Notes: a model not told the origin generated them from the letters alone. DNA of 64,000 nt from UBA4085 sp964556755 (GCA_964556755.1 CAZKXI010000001.1:310001-374000), one strand, 5' to 3'. Counted from the stretch's first letter, positions 15,733 through 24,678 are shown. Numbers and translations: made by a program.

Positions 15733-16650
15733 TTAAAGCCCCTTGCGGCGCTTGAAGGCGTCCAGGGTGTTGCGCATCAGCATGGCGATCGTCAGCGGCC
15801 CCACCCCGCCGGGGGAGGGGGTCAGCCAGGCGGCCTTATGGATGACGTCCGGCCGGACGTCGCCGACCCAGGTGTAGCCCTTGGCCTCGATCTCGCCCTC
15901 GCGCTTGGCGTCGGGGCCGAAGAGGCGCCGGACCAGCTCCTTGTCGGACACGGCGTTGCTCCCGACGTCGATGACCACGGCCCCTTCCTTGACGAAGTCG
16001 GGCCCGACGAAGCCGGGCTTGCCCATGGCCGCGATCAGGATGTCGGCTTGGGCGCACACCCCGGCCAGGTTCCTGGTCTTGCTGTGGCAGACGGTGACCG
16101 TGCCGTTCTCGTTGGTGATCATCAGCGACAGGGGCTTGCCGACGATCAGGCTGCGGCCGATGACGACGACGTTCTGGCCCTCCAGGGCCGTGCCGGTCGC
16201 GCGGACGAGCTCCAGGCAGCCGCGGGGCGTGCAGGCGCTGAGACAGGGCTGGTTCTGGACGAGCAAGCCCAGGCTGATCGGGTGGATGCCGTCGACGTCC
16301 TTGGCCGGGTCGATCCAGGAGATGACCTCCTGGGTGTCGTGGCCCTTGGGCAGCGGGAGCTGGACCAGGATGCCGTCGACCTGGTCGTCGGCGTTGAGGG
16401 CCTGGAGGCGGGCCTGGAGGTCGAGGCGGGCGATGTCGGCTGGGTAGGTCTCGATCCGGCCGTAGAGGCCCAGGCTCTGGCAGGCCTTCTCCTTCATCCG
16501 CAGGTAGCTCTGCGAGGCCGGGTTATCGCCGACCAGGACGCCGACCAGGCCGGGGACCTTGCCCGTGGCGGCCCGATGCCGGGCCACTTCGGTCTTGATG
16601 CCGTCCCGGATCCCGTCCGCGACGGGCTTGCCTTCCAGCCATTGACCCAT
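15733..16650 (-). CDS. folD: Methylenetetrahydrofolate dehydrogenase/cyclohydrolase FolD
   Basis: FolD interconverts methylene-, methenyl- and formyl-tetrahydrofolate with NADP. The protein has the catalytic segment QSYLRMKEKACQSLGL (Lys in MKEKAC), the VQLPLPKGHD motif, GRSLIVGKPLSLMI and the C-terminal TPSPGGVGPLTIAML signature. I start it at the ATG at 16650, which has AGGAGG seven bases upstream. A longer in-frame start at 16680 would add ten basic residues and lacks such a site. Length is 305 aa, slightly above the usual 285-300. Confidence 0.95.
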   Translation of the reverse strand: MGQWLEGKPVADGIRDGIKTEVARHRAATGKVPGLVGVLVGDNPASQSYLRMKEKACQSLGLYGRIETYPADIARLDLQARLQALNADDQVDGILVQLPLPKGHDTQEVISWIDPAKDVDGIHPISLGLLVQNQPCLSACTPRGCLELVRATGTALEGQNVVVIGRSLIVGKPLSLMITNENGTVTVCHSKTRNLAGVCAQADILIAAMGKPGFVGPDFVKEGAVVIDVGSNAVSDKELVRRLFGPDAKREGEIEAKGYTWVGDVRPDVIHKAAWLTPSPGGVGPLTIAMLMRNTLDAFKRRKGL

Positions 16651-16824
16651 GGTGCTCCTCCTGCGTCGATTCGCGGCCATTATAGCGGCACTCGCGGCGC
16701 AGGGTAAAGCGCCTTCTGCCGCGGAGGCGGCCTAGCGGTCCGGGGTCCTGGCATGGAAGTTGCAACTTGTATCGCCTTGACGGTGGCCGGCGAAAAACGT
16801 TCTAATGAACGAGGGACTAACGGC

Positions 16825-17202
16825 ATGAGAATCCGAATCGCCGCGGGGGCCGCGGCCGTCCTGCTCCTTCTGTCCGCCTGCGCCACGACCGGTCCGCCGC
16901 CCGGCTCCTCCGACCAGCTTCGCTTCGGGATCTGGGCCTCCCGCAACGGCCTCTGGGACGAGGCCATCTTCCGCTGGCGGAAGGTCCTTCAAGCGGAGCC
17001 GCGGTCGGTCGCCGCGCTCAACAATCTGGGCGTGGCCTACGAGCGGAAGGGCCTCTTCCAAGACGCTCTGGCGTCCTACGACGCGGCCCTCAAGGTCGAC
17101 CCCGGCAACGCCCATGTAAAATCCAACCTCAAGCGGTGTAAAGAAAATATCCAGGCCGGCGACGCCGCGGCGGGGGGGGCCAAGACCGATGCAAAGAAAT
17201 AG
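16825..17202 (+). CDS. Small TPR lipoprotein
   Basis: The 125-aa product has a signal peptide ending in a lipobox (LLLLSAC). The mature part contains two TPR-like helical pairs (WDEAIFRWRKVLQAEPRSVAALNNLGVAYERKG split across 45-80 and FQDALASYDAALKVDPGNAHV at about 83-103). Such proteins usually act as scaffolds at the membrane. I use the ATG at 16825, because an upstream in-frame start at 16753 would bury the signal peptide. It overlaps the next lipoprotein gene by 14 bases, so the two are probably coupled. Confidence 0.8.
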   Translation: MRIRIAAGAAAVLLLLSACATTGPPPGSSDQLRFGIWASRNGLWDEAIFRWRKVLQAEPRSVAALNNLGVAYERKGLFQDALASYDAALKVDPGNAHVKSNLKRCKENIQAGDAAAGGAKTDAKK

Positions 17203-17860
17203 CCCCCTGGCGGCTCTCCCGGCCCTGGCCCTGATCCTCGTCCTCGGGGCCTGCTCCCGGGAGACCGTGGTCAAGGTCAGCCTCGACGTCCCGAGCCCGG
17301 CCGCCCTGGACTGGAAGCCGGTCCGGTCCCTCGTCCTGACCGGCTTCCGCGAGGAAGCCTCGGTCAAGGGCCTGGAACTGAGCCGGGACCTGGTCGGCTT
17401 CCTCCGCGACGGGCTCAAAGGCGCCGTGGGCGCGGCCGTCACGGAGAAGCCCGTCGCTTGGCCGACCGCCGAGGCTCTCGCCGACGCGGCCCTCTGGCAA
17501 GCGGCCGTGCAAGGCCCGGACCGGACCCTCGTCCTGACCGGCCGGGCCTGGTTCGGCCTGGAGTCGCAGCGGGCTTTGCTCGATCCCGAGCGGCGGGAGC
17601 TCGACGAAGGCCCCTTCAAGCCGACCAGCCCCTGGGCGTCCCGCAAAGCCTTCTCCCTCAAGCTCGAGCTGGCCCTGGTCGACGCCGCCACCGGGGCGGT
17701 GGTCTTCCGGCGGGAGTATCAGGAGAAGATGACCAGCGACAACAACCGCTTGACGGCCGACTTCGCTCTCTACGAGCTCTTCGGCCGCCTCCGTCCCCGC
17801 CTCTTCCGGACCTTGTTCGGGACGGAGCGGACGCTGGACCGCTTCCTTCTGGCGAAGTAA
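17189..17860 (+). CDS. Lipoprotein of unknown function
   Basis: The 223-aa protein has a clear lipoprotein signal (ALILVLGAC, Cys at about residue 22). The mature domain includes VRSLVLTGFREEA, a DRTLVLTGRAWFG strand and KLELALVDAATGAVVFRREYQEK. This pattern of a short-lived LVLxG strand and VDxxTGxVVFxR resembles proteins that build a periplasmic CsgG/LpoB-like or DUF4136-like fold, but I cannot name a family with confidence. It lies between a TPR lipoprotein and a large barrel-containing protein, suggesting a shared envelope role. Confidence 0.7.
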   Translation: MQRNSPLAALPALALILVLGACSRETVVKVSLDVPSPAALDWKPVRSLVLTGFREEASVKGLELSRDLVGFLRDGLKGAVGAAVTEKPVAWPTAEALADAALWQAAVQGPDRTLVLTGRAWFGLESQRALLDPERRELDEGPFKPTSPWASRKAFSLKLELALVDAATGAVVFRREYQEKMTSDNNRLTADFALYELFGRLRPRLFRTLFGTERTLDRFLLAK

Positions 17861-17870
17861 GGAGCCCCTC

Positions 17871-20825
17871 ATGAACCGGCGACTCCCCGCCCTCCTCCTG
17901 CTGGCCGGACTGGCGGCCGCGGCCGCGCCGGCCTCCGCCCAGTTCATGTATTTTCCGTACTTCGGCAAGAACAGGATCAACTTCGAGCGCTTCGCCTGGA
18001 AGGCCTACCCGACCGAGCATTTCAAGATCTACTTCTACACCGACGACCCGCGCCTGCTGAAGAACGCCGCCGACACGGCCGAGAGCGCCTACCTCAAGGT
18101 CAGCGCCGACCTGCGCCACCAGCTGGCCGAGCCCGTCCCGCTGCTCTACTTCACCACGGTCACGGACTTCGAGCAGTCCAACGTCTTCCAAGCCTCGGAA
18201 GGCATCCTGGGCATGGCCGAGCCGATCCTCTTCCGCATCGGCATCCACGGCGACATGCCGATCGACGCCCTGCAGGAGCTCATCACCCACGAGCTGACCC
18301 ACATCTTCGAGTTCGACATCCTGTGGGGCCACCAGGGCGGGGCCCTGACCGCCGTCTCGCAGCCGCCGCTGTGGACTTTCGAGGGCTTATCCGAGTACGC
18401 CACCGGCCGCTGGTCCTCCTGGTCCGAGCTCATCGTCCGCGACGCCGTGCTCAACGACCGGATGCCCGAGCTGGACGAGACGGGCGATCTGGTCGCGCGC
18501 TACCCCACGCCGCGCGAGCCGGCTTACGACTTCGGCCACGCCCTCTACGAGTTTCTGGTCGAGAGGTACGGGGGCGGGGCCATCCGCGACTTGTGGCAGA
18601 CGCTCAAGGGGTCGGCCGCGCTCAGCCGGCGCGACCCGTTCAAGCGGACCTTCGGCGTCCCGGCCCGCCAGATCGGGCAGGAGCTGAAGCGCTGGCTGCG
18701 GGCCCGGGCCAAGGACTTCGCCGGCCGCGAGAACCCGGAGGACTACAGCCTCGTCCTGGGGCCCGAGTACCCGGCCAACCCCTACTACTTCGCCTTCTCC
18801 CACGCCCTGTCGCCGTCGGGGGACGTGGTGGCCACGATCAGCTACAACGCCAAGACGTACGACATGGACGTCGTCCTGGCCTCGGTCAAGGACGGCAAGG
18901 TCCTGCGCAACATAACGGCCGGCTTCACGACCTCCTACGAATACATCAAGTACGACATTGACCCGGCCAACGGCCCGGCCCTGGCCTGGTCGCCGGAAGG
19001 GGACCGGATCGCCTTCTTCGCCCGCCGCGGCCGCCGCCACGGGCTCTTTATCGTCTCGCCCGTGACGGGCCGAATCCTGCAGACCCATCGGCTGGAGCTC
19101 GATCAGCCGGCCGGCCTCCGCTTCCACCCCGACGGGCGGTCGGTCGTCTTCGCCGCCTTCCGCAAGGGCATCCGGGACCTGTTCCAGATGGACCTGGCCA
19201 CGGGCGCCGTGACGCCCCTGACCGACGATCCGCTCTACGAGAAGGCGCCGGCCTTCTCGCCGGACGGCCGGATTCTGGCCTATACCCTCCGCACCGGCGC
19301 GGTCGACAAGATCTTCCTGTCGCCCCTGGCCGACATGGCCGCCAGGACCCAGCTGACGTTCGGTCCGGACGAGGCCATCGACCCGGCCTTCTCCCCGGAC
19401 GGCAAGACCCTCTATTTCGCCTCCAACGCGCGGGGCGCCTTCAACATCTGCTCGATCAGCCTGGAGACGGGCGAGATCCGCCGGCACACGGACGTCAGGA
19501 CCGGGAACTTTCTCCCCGCCGCCCTGGCCTCCGAGCCGGGCCGGGTTCTGTTCTCTTCCTTCAACAAGGGCTCCTTCCAGCTCTTCAAGGCCGAAGCCGC
19601 CGGCCCCGTGATCGGCCGGACGTCCCTCGCCGCGGCCCCGGCCGCGCCGGCCGAGACGTTCGTCCCGGCCGTGGACGCGGCCGTCGATCCGGCCAAGATC
19701 GAGGCCCGCCAGGGCTTGGGCAAGCTCTACGTCACCTCGCGGCCGCCCGTCAACGCGATCGTCTCCACCGACGGCTCCATCTACGGCGGCGGCTCCTTGG
19801 CCTTCTCGGACATCCTGGGCAATCGCCAGTTCTCCGTCTCGGCCTACCAGGTCCGCGAGATGCGATCGACGGCCTTCGCCTACCTCAACCGCACGGGCCG
19901 CCTGCAATGGGCCGCCAGCGTCTTCCAGTACGGCATCTACTACTACCCGGACCTGTACTACTACGACCCCTCGCTCTGGCACCGGGCCACCTACGCCGAC
20001 GCCGCGGCCACGCGCCGCATCACCGGAGCCCAGGCGGCCTTCTATTACCCGCTCAGCCTCTACGTCCGGCTGGAGGGCGGGCTGGGCCTGCTGCACTACG
20101 AGGAGGAGATCCTCGACTCCTACGGCGCGGGCCGGACCGGCTACGGCTCGGTCGGCTTCCTCAACGGCACCATGGCCTCGGCCGAGCTGTCGCTGATCGG
20201 CGAGACGACCCGCTTCCGGCCCTACGGCCCGGCCCAGGGCCATACCTTCCGGCTCTCGCTCGCTCAGGCCCTGCCCGTGGCGGAGAGCTTCATCCGCAAC
20301 ACCCGCTTCGAAGGGGACCTGCGCAAGTACTTCTATGTCGGCTCCGAGATCTTGCTGGCCCTTCGCCTGCAGGGCCGCCTCAGCCGCGGCCGCGATCCGT
20401 TCCTCTTCTACTACGGCGGCAACAACGAGGTCCGCTCGGCCACCTACTACAGCATGACCGCGACCGAGTACTGGATCGCCAACGCCGAGCTGCGCTTCCC
20501 GATCGCCAGCCTGGCCCAGACGCTGCTCGGGACCCTGGGGCCGATCCGCGGCGTCATCTTCTTCGACGTCACCCGCTCGCACCTCCCGGGGTACACCTCC
20601 GACTACTACATCTACGATCCCGACTACACGGACGGGGAGGTTCCCTACTACCGCAAGGCCCAGGCCATCGGCTCCTTCGGGGCCGGCCTGGAGCTCTTCC
20701 TGCTCGGCTACCCGGTCCACTTCGAGTGGGTCAAGCAGCTGCAGTGGGAGGATTTCGGCAAGCCCCTGTCCATCACCCCGGTCGGCGCCTACAAGCTGAA
20801 GTTCTGGATCGGCTTCGACTTTTAG
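17871..20825 (+). CDS. Peptidase-MA-like / TolB-propeller / outer-membrane barrel protein
   Basis: The 984-aa protein starts with a signal peptide cut after about residue 23 (ASAQF). A gluzincin-like domain follows, with HELTH at residues 140-144 and a likely third zinc ligand Glu171 in PLWTFEGLSEYATG, so protease activity is plausible. Residues about 300-600 carry several PD40/TolB-type blades (AWSPEGDRIAFFARRG, RFHPDGRSVVFAA, AFSPDGRILAYT, AFSPDGKTLYFAS). From about 640 the sequence turns into alternating amphipathic strands ending in an aromatic-rich KLKFWIGFDF, as in BamA-like surface-antigen barrels. It probably sits in the outer membrane with its propeller and protease in the periplasm. 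Substrate unknown. Confidence 0.85.
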   Translation: MNRRLPALLLLAGLAAAAAPASAQFMYFPYFGKNRINFERFAWKAYPTEHFKIYFYTDDPRLLKNAADTAESAYLKVSADLRHQLAEPVPLLYFTTVTDFEQSNVFQASEGILGMAEPILFRIGIHGDMPIDALQELITHELTHIFEFDILWGHQGGALTAVSQPPLWTFEGLSEYATGRWSSWSELIVRDAVLNDRMPELDETGDLVARYPTPREPAYDFGHALYEFLVERYGGGAIRDLWQTLKGSAALSRRDPFKRTFGVPARQIGQELKRWLRARAKDFAGRENPEDYSLVLGPEYPANPYYFAFSHALSPSGDVVATISYNAKTYDMDVVLASVKDGKVLRNITAGFTTSYEYIKYDIDPANGPALAWSPEGDRIAFFARRGRRHGLFIVSPVTGRILQTHRLELDQPAGLRFHPDGRSVVFAAFRKGIRDLFQMDLATGAVTPLTDDPLYEKAPAFSPDGRILAYTLRTGAVDKIFLSPLADMAARTQLTFGPDEAIDPAFSPDGKTLYFASNARGAFNICSISLETGEIRRHTDVRTGNFLPAALASEPGRVLFSSFNKGSFQLFKAEAAGPVIGRTSLAAAPAAPAETFVPAVDAAVDPAKIEARQGLGKLYVTSRPPVNAIVSTDGSIYGGGSLAFSDILGNRQFSVSAYQVREMRSTAFAYLNRTGRLQWAASVFQYGIYYYPDLYYYDPSLWHRATYADAAATRRITGAQAAFYYPLSLYVRLEGGLGLLHYEEEILDSYGAGRTGYGSVGFLNGTMASAELSLIGETTRFRPYGPAQGHTFRLSLAQALPVAESFIRNTRFEGDLRKYFYVGSEILLALRLQGRLSRGRDPFLFYYGGNNEVRSATYYSMTATEYWIANAELRFPIASLAQTLLGTLGPIRGVIFFDVTRSHLPGYTSDYYIYDPDYTDGEVPYYRKAQAIGSFGAGLELFLLGYPVHFEWVKQLQWEDFGKPLSITPVGAYKLKFWIGFDF

Positions 20826-20863
20826 GGTTCTTCGCCCCTCTCCGGGAAAATGGGCGAAGAACC
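20826..20863. repeat. Perfect 12-bp hairpin upstream of dnaA, related to the dnaB-rplI inverted repeat
   Basis: GGTTCTTCGCCC (20826-20837) and its exact reverse complement (20852-20863) surround a 14-base loop. No T-run follows, so it is not a standard terminator, though it could slow transcription from the gene ending at 20825. Its reverse complement continues CATTTTCCCGGAGA, matching the start of the arm at 3276 (CATTTGCGGGAGA), so both belong to one repeat family. Confidence 0.65.
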
Positions 20864-20984
20864 ACCCCCTAGGCTCCTCGCCCGATCCCGGCTTCCGGCC
20901 TGTCCGGAGCCCGCAAAAGCCTGGCCGACCGCTCCGGCGGGAGCCTCCGGGCGGGGACGGCCCCCTTGGAGGCAGCGTTCCGAT

Positions 20985-21158
20985 CGAGGCGATAAGAATA
21001 GGTTATGTTGTTGATTATATAGGTAATTAATACAGTCCGGCTTGGAGAAAAAAGTCCTTGAATTGGCCAAAACGGTCTGCTATCATGGCTAGGCTCGACC
21101 CCCACCGCAGGCGGGAAAACAATTTCCACAGTTGTGGAAAATTCTGTGGAAAAAAAAC
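20985..21158. other. Candidate replication origin (oriC) upstream of dnaA
   Basis: Directly before dnaA lies the most AT-rich stretch of this part of the window (about 20990-21035, containing TTGTTGATTATATAGGTAAT). It could serve as an unwinding region. Close to the gene, 21121-21154 holds a cluster of DnaA-box-like sites: TTTCCACA, then TGTGGAAAA twice (21133-21141 and 21146-21154), fitting TTWTNCACA on the opposite strand. Two sites form a palindrome around TTTCCACAGTTGTGGAAA. The same cluster could autoregulate dnaA. This is a sequence-based inference without strand-skew data. Confidence 0.5.
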
Positions 21159-22493
21159 ATGCCCCAAACGCCCGAAAAATCGAATCCTTGGCTTCAGATT
21201 CTGGCTGAAGTCCAGAGGAAGATCGACGCCAACAGCTTCGAGACCTGGTTCGAGCCCACGGCGTTCATCGGCCAGGAGGGCGAGAGCCTCTACGTCAAGG
21301 TTCCCAACGCCTACTTCAAGGACTGGCTGTCCTTCCACTACTCGGCGGCCCTGGCGGAGGCCGGGAAGGCCGCCCTGGGCAAAGTCCTGGAGATCAAATA
21401 CATCTTCGATGACGCGGCCTTCTCCTTCAAGCGCAACCCGCCCGACGAGAGGCGCAAGACCTTCGGCACGCTGCTCAATCCTAACCTGAATCCCCACTAT
21501 TCCTTCGACGCCTTCGTCGTCGGCAGCTGCAACCAGTTCGCCCACGCCGCCGCCCTGGCCGTGTCCAAGAACCCGGCCCGGGCCTACAACCCCCTCTACA
21601 TCTATGGCGGCTCGGGCCTCGGCAAGACCCACCTCATGAACGCCATCGGCCACGCCTCGCTGCAGAACGATCCCCGGCTGAAGATCCTGTACATCACCAC
21701 CGAGAAGTTCATGAACGACCTGGTCAACCATCTCCAGTTCGGCAAGATCCTGGACTTCCGGCAGAAGTACCGCTCCATCGACGTCCTGATCATGGACGAC
21801 ATCCACACCCTGGGCGGCAAGGACCGGACCAAGGAGGAGTTCTTCCACACCTTCAACCACCTCTACGACAACCAGAAGCAGATCGTCATCTCCAGCGACT
21901 GCCCGCCCAAGGAGATCGCCAACCTCGAGGAGCGCTTCCGCTCCCGCTTCGAGTGGGGCCTGATCGCCGATCTCAAGCCGCCGGATATCGAGACCCGCAT
22001 CGCCATCATCAAGAAGAAGGCCGACCAGGAAGGCGTGGTCCTGCCGGAGAGCGTGGCCCTCTTCATCGCCGACAAGGTCCACTCCAACATCCGCGAGCTG
22101 GAGGGCTATCTGCGCCGGGTCGTGGCCTATGCCTCGCTCAAAGGCGAGCCGATCGAGCTCGACCTGGCCCGCGAGTCCCTCAAGGATCTCCTCGACTCGA
22201 CGGCCCGGGTCGTCAACATCGACAAGATCCAGAAGATGGTCTGCCACGCCTACAAGATCAAGCCGGCCCAGCTGAAGGCCAAGAACAACTCGCCCAAGGT
22301 CTCCTTTCCGCGCCAGATCGCCATGTATCTGGCCAAGGAGCTGACCGACAGCTCGCTGCCGGAGATCGGCAAGAAGTTCGGTGGAAAACACCATACCACG
22401 GTCCTGCACAGCATCCGCAAGATCGAGAAGATGCGCCAGGACAATCCGGAATTCGACAAGGAAATCAACAGCCTGATCGGCTTCATCCAGTAG
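21159..22493 (+). CDS. dnaA: Chromosomal replication initiator protein DnaA
   Basis: DnaA binds oriC as ATP-bound oligomers and loads the helicase. The protein shows domain I (about 1-85), a short linker, the AAA+ core with Walker A GGSGLGKTHLMNA (about 150-162) and Walker B VLIMDDIHTL (about 209-218), and the DNA-binding domain IV with LPEIGKKFGGKHHTTVLHSIRKIE. I chose the ATG at 21159 (444 aa), because the longer reading frame from 21132 runs through the DnaA-box cluster. An AT-rich purine run, not a clear ribosome site, precedes the ATG. Confidence 0.95.
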   Translation: MPQTPEKSNPWLQILAEVQRKIDANSFETWFEPTAFIGQEGESLYVKVPNAYFKDWLSFHYSAALAEAGKAALGKVLEIKYIFDDAAFSFKRNPPDERRKTFGTLLNPNLNPHYSFDAFVVGSCNQFAHAAALAVSKNPARAYNPLYIYGGSGLGKTHLMNAIGHASLQNDPRLKILYITTEKFMNDLVNHLQFGKILDFRQKYRSIDVLIMDDIHTLGGKDRTKEEFFHTFNHLYDNQKQIVISSDCPPKEIANLEERFRSRFEWGLIADLKPPDIETRIAIIKKKADQEGVVLPESVALFIADKVHSNIRELEGYLRRVVAYASLKGEPIELDLARESLKDLLDSTARVVNIDKIQKMVCHAYKIKPAQLKAKNNSPKVSFPRQIAMYLAKELTDSSLPEIGKKFGGKHHTTVLHSIRKIEKMRQDNPEFDKEINSLIGFIQ

Positions 22494-22634
22494 TCCCATG
22501 AGCCACTTACGGCCTTTTGCCACATTTCCAATTGATTTTATTCTTCTTCTTGATTAATCTGAGACATACAAGAAAGACAAGAGAAAGAAGAAGAAGCGGC
22601 GAAGATTGAGGAAATCTCCGACAAAGGTGAGGTC

Positions 22635-23735
22635 ATGCAATTCACGATCCTGAAGGAAGCCATTTGCGACGAGCTTCAGATGCTGCAGGGCATCGTGGAG
22701 AAGCGCAATACGATGCCGATCCTGGCCAATGTCCTGATTCAGGCCGGCGACGGCTCGGTGGAGCTGACGGGGACCGATCTGGAGGTCGGCCTGAGAACGC
22801 ATGTCGAGGCCGAGGTGAAGGAGCCGGGCGCGGTGACCATCTCCGGCAAGAAGATCTTCGAGATCGTCAAGTCGCTTCCCGACGGCGAGATGGTCACCTT
22901 CAAGGAAGACCGGGACTTGATGATGCGGATCACCGCCGGAGAGAGCGAGTTCAAGGTCGTCTGCCTGCCCAAGGACGACTATCCCCAAGTCCCCGAGCCG
23001 AAGTTCGAGAACAAGATCTCCTTCCCGGTCGAAGCCTTCCAGGACATGATCGACCGGGTCTTCTTCGCCATCGCGCAGGAGCAGCGCTACTACCTGAACG
23101 GGGCCTTGATGGTCATCAAGCCCGGCTCGCTGGAGCTGGTCAGCACCGACGGCCACCGCCTCTCCTACTGCCACAGGCCGAGCCCCGAGATCCAGCCGGT
23201 CAAGGAGTTCCAGGTCATCGTGGCCAAGAAGACCCTCAACGAGCTGCGCAAGTTCAGCGACGGGACCATCGAGTTCGACCAGGACGAGAACAACCTCTTC
23301 TTCCGGATCGGGGCCCGGACGCTGATCTCGCGGGTCATCGAGAGCAAGTTCCCCAAGTTCGAGGCCGTCATCCCCAAGGACAATCCCAACCACGCGGTCA
23401 TGCCCCGGGGCGCTTTCACGGACGCCATCCGGCGCGTCTCCCTCCTCTCCGCCGAGCGGTCGCGGGGCGTCAAGCTGACCATGGAGAAGAACCGCATCCG
23501 GATGTTCTCCTCGAACCCGGAGATGGGCGAGGCCCGGGACAAGCTGGACGTCGAGTACAAGGGGGCCTCCATCGAGGTCGGCTTCAACTCCCAGTACATC
23601 CTCGAGTTTCTGACCACGGTCGGAGGCGAGAAGATCCGCTTGGAGCTCAAGGACGAGAACAGCGCCGCCCTGATGAAGCCCGAGGGCGAAGAGGGCCTGA
23701 AGAGCCTCTACGTCCTCATGCCCATGAAGATCTGA
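22635..23735 (+). CDS. dnaN: DNA polymerase III beta subunit (sliding clamp)
   Basis: DnaN is the ring-shaped clamp that tethers the replicative polymerase. The 366-aa protein has three clamp domains, beginning MQFTILKEAICDELQMLQGIV. It includes LELVSTDGHRLSY near 160, and it ends LKSLYVLMPMKI, the usual clamp C-terminus. It follows dnaA by 141 bases, a spacer that is T/C-rich then purine-rich. A REP-like repeat begins just after its stop, and recF and gyrB, often next, are not present here. Confidence 0.97.
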   Translation: MQFTILKEAICDELQMLQGIVEKRNTMPILANVLIQAGDGSVELTGTDLEVGLRTHVEAEVKEPGAVTISGKKIFEIVKSLPDGEMVTFKEDRDLMMRITAGESEFKVVCLPKDDYPQVPEPKFENKISFPVEAFQDMIDRVFFAIAQEQRYYLNGALMVIKPGSLELVSTDGHRLSYCHRPSPEIQPVKEFQVIVAKKTLNELRKFSDGTIEFDQDENNLFFRIGARTLISRVIESKFPKFEAVIPKDNPNHAVMPRGAFTDAIRRVSLLSAERSRGVKLTMEKNRIRMFSSNPEMGEARDKLDVEYKGASIEVGFNSQYILEFLTTVGGEKIRLELKDENSAALMKPEGEEGLKSLYVLMPMKI

Positions 23736-23741
23736 TCGATA

Positions 23742-23789
23742 AAATAGGGGTACGAAAAATAGGGGTACAGTATACGTAATTCCCTATTT
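23742..23789. repeat. Solitary REP element (RAYT family) after dnaN
   Basis: A full 33-bp near-palindrome (23757-23789) runs from AAATAGGGGTACAG to AATTCCCTATTT, preceded by a partial copy AAATAGGGGTAC at 23742. It is identical to the left end of the RAYT unit at 44807. It starts six bases after the dnaN stop codon. Confidence 0.85.
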
Positions 23790-23876
23790 CTTCCTTGAAT
23801 CTTCCGAGGCGGGGGCATGCCGAATCAGATTCTTTACGGCTTTAATTGCGCCCTTAGAGGGGTTCCCCTTCGGGTT

Positions 23877-24386
23877 CTATTCCACGAGCCAACGGGATAG
23901 CGCCGAGGCGACGTGCGCGGCCGCTTTCTCAACTTCCGGCGCCAAGCCGGCCTCCAGATCAAGGCGCTTCGGCTCGATCCCCAAGACGGCAACCCGCGAG
24001 CCGATGCTCTCTTCCAGATACCGGACCAGGTAAAGAAGGGAGATGGTGTGCGTCGAGACGCCCTCGTCGGCGATCCTGTCCCTGTCGACGATGAAGATCG
24101 CCCCCGGCGGCCGTCCCCCGACCGTGGCATCGATGATAAGGGTCAAGTCCGGCTCGAAGCTGCGAATCTCCCCGGTCCGACTCTCCGGCGTTTCCCGCCC
24201 GTCGATGACGAGAAAAGGCTTGGGTCGGCCTTCCCCGCTCCGGCCGGCGCTCTGAGCGAGCAGCCGCTCCGCGACAGCCGGCCCCGCGCCGTCGTCGGCC
24301 TTGTCCGGGTTGCCGACGGCGAGCACGACGACCCGATGGGCCGACCCGACGATGGCGCCGAGCTCTTTCTCCCAGGCTTCATCCAT
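23877..24386 (-). CDS. [NiFe]-hydrogenase maturation protease (HycI/HyaD family, M52)
   Basis: These endopeptidases trim the C-terminus of the hydrogenase large subunit once nickel has been inserted. The 169-aa protein has the family signature VVVLAVGNPDKADDGAGPAVAE split around residues 20-40, with the metal-binding acidic residue in DDG, a second Asp in LIIDATVGG and the conserved His in STHTISL. It lies downstream of the hydrogenase operon on the same strand, separated by a terminator and a structured spacer. It is the likely partner of the large subunit at 26299-27498, which carries a cleavable C-terminal tail. Confidence 0.88.
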   Translation of the reverse strand: MDEAWEKELGAIVGSAHRVVVLAVGNPDKADDGAGPAVAERLLAQSAGRSGEGRPKPFLVIDGRETPESRTGEIRSFEPDLTLIIDATVGGRPPGAIFIVDRDRIADEGVSTHTISLLYLVRYLEESIGSRVAVLGIEPKRLDLEAGLAPEVEKAAAHVASALSRWLVE

Positions 24387-24468
24387 GAGAGGCCAGTTTA
24401 GCGCGGCCCGGCCCCTTCCGCAAATCGCCTCCGGGGATCGCGGTCCGGGCGTGCCGACCCGGCTGCTT

Positions 24469-24564
24469 GGTTGAGCCTGCACAGGTGTCCGGATAGGGCC
24501 ATGGAGTCCTGGCTCGATCTTGTTGGCGACTCCCCACCAAGAGGCAACCGACACGGGCTCAACC
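24469..24564. other. Nested stem structure in the spacer before the maturation protease
   Basis: Three stems nest inside each other: GGTTGAGCC (24469) with GGCTCAACC (24556), GTGTC (24485) with GACAC (24550), and GGAGTC (24503) with GACTCC (24528). It could be a structured RNA leader of the protease gene, or a decayed mobile-element end. The rest of the 24387-24627 spacer shows nothing recognisable. Confidence 0.35.
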
Positions 24565-24627
24565 GGCGCTTCTCCGCCGTTGGCCGGCACCGCCAGACCG
24601 CTGAATCCCCGGATCCGGGGAAAGAGC

Positions 24628-24658
24628 AAAAAAAAAGGGGAACGGTTTCCGGTTCCCC
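24628..24658 (-). terminator. Rho-independent terminator of the hydrogenase operon
   Basis: On the minus strand a GGGGAACC/GGTTCCCC-type stem with a short GGAAA-containing loop (24637-24658) is followed by nine T (plus-strand A at 24628-24636). It lies 20 bases after the stop of the ferredoxin-like subunit, ending the eleven-gene operon before the protease gene. Confidence 0.88.
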
Positions 24659-24678
24659 TGGTGGTGGGCTCGTCCGGG

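Noticed and set aside
20826..20863. Hairpin as a normal terminator of the 984-aa protein gene
   Set aside because: The stem is good but no T-run follows on either strand, and its sequence matches the repeat at 3276, so a repeat is the better description.
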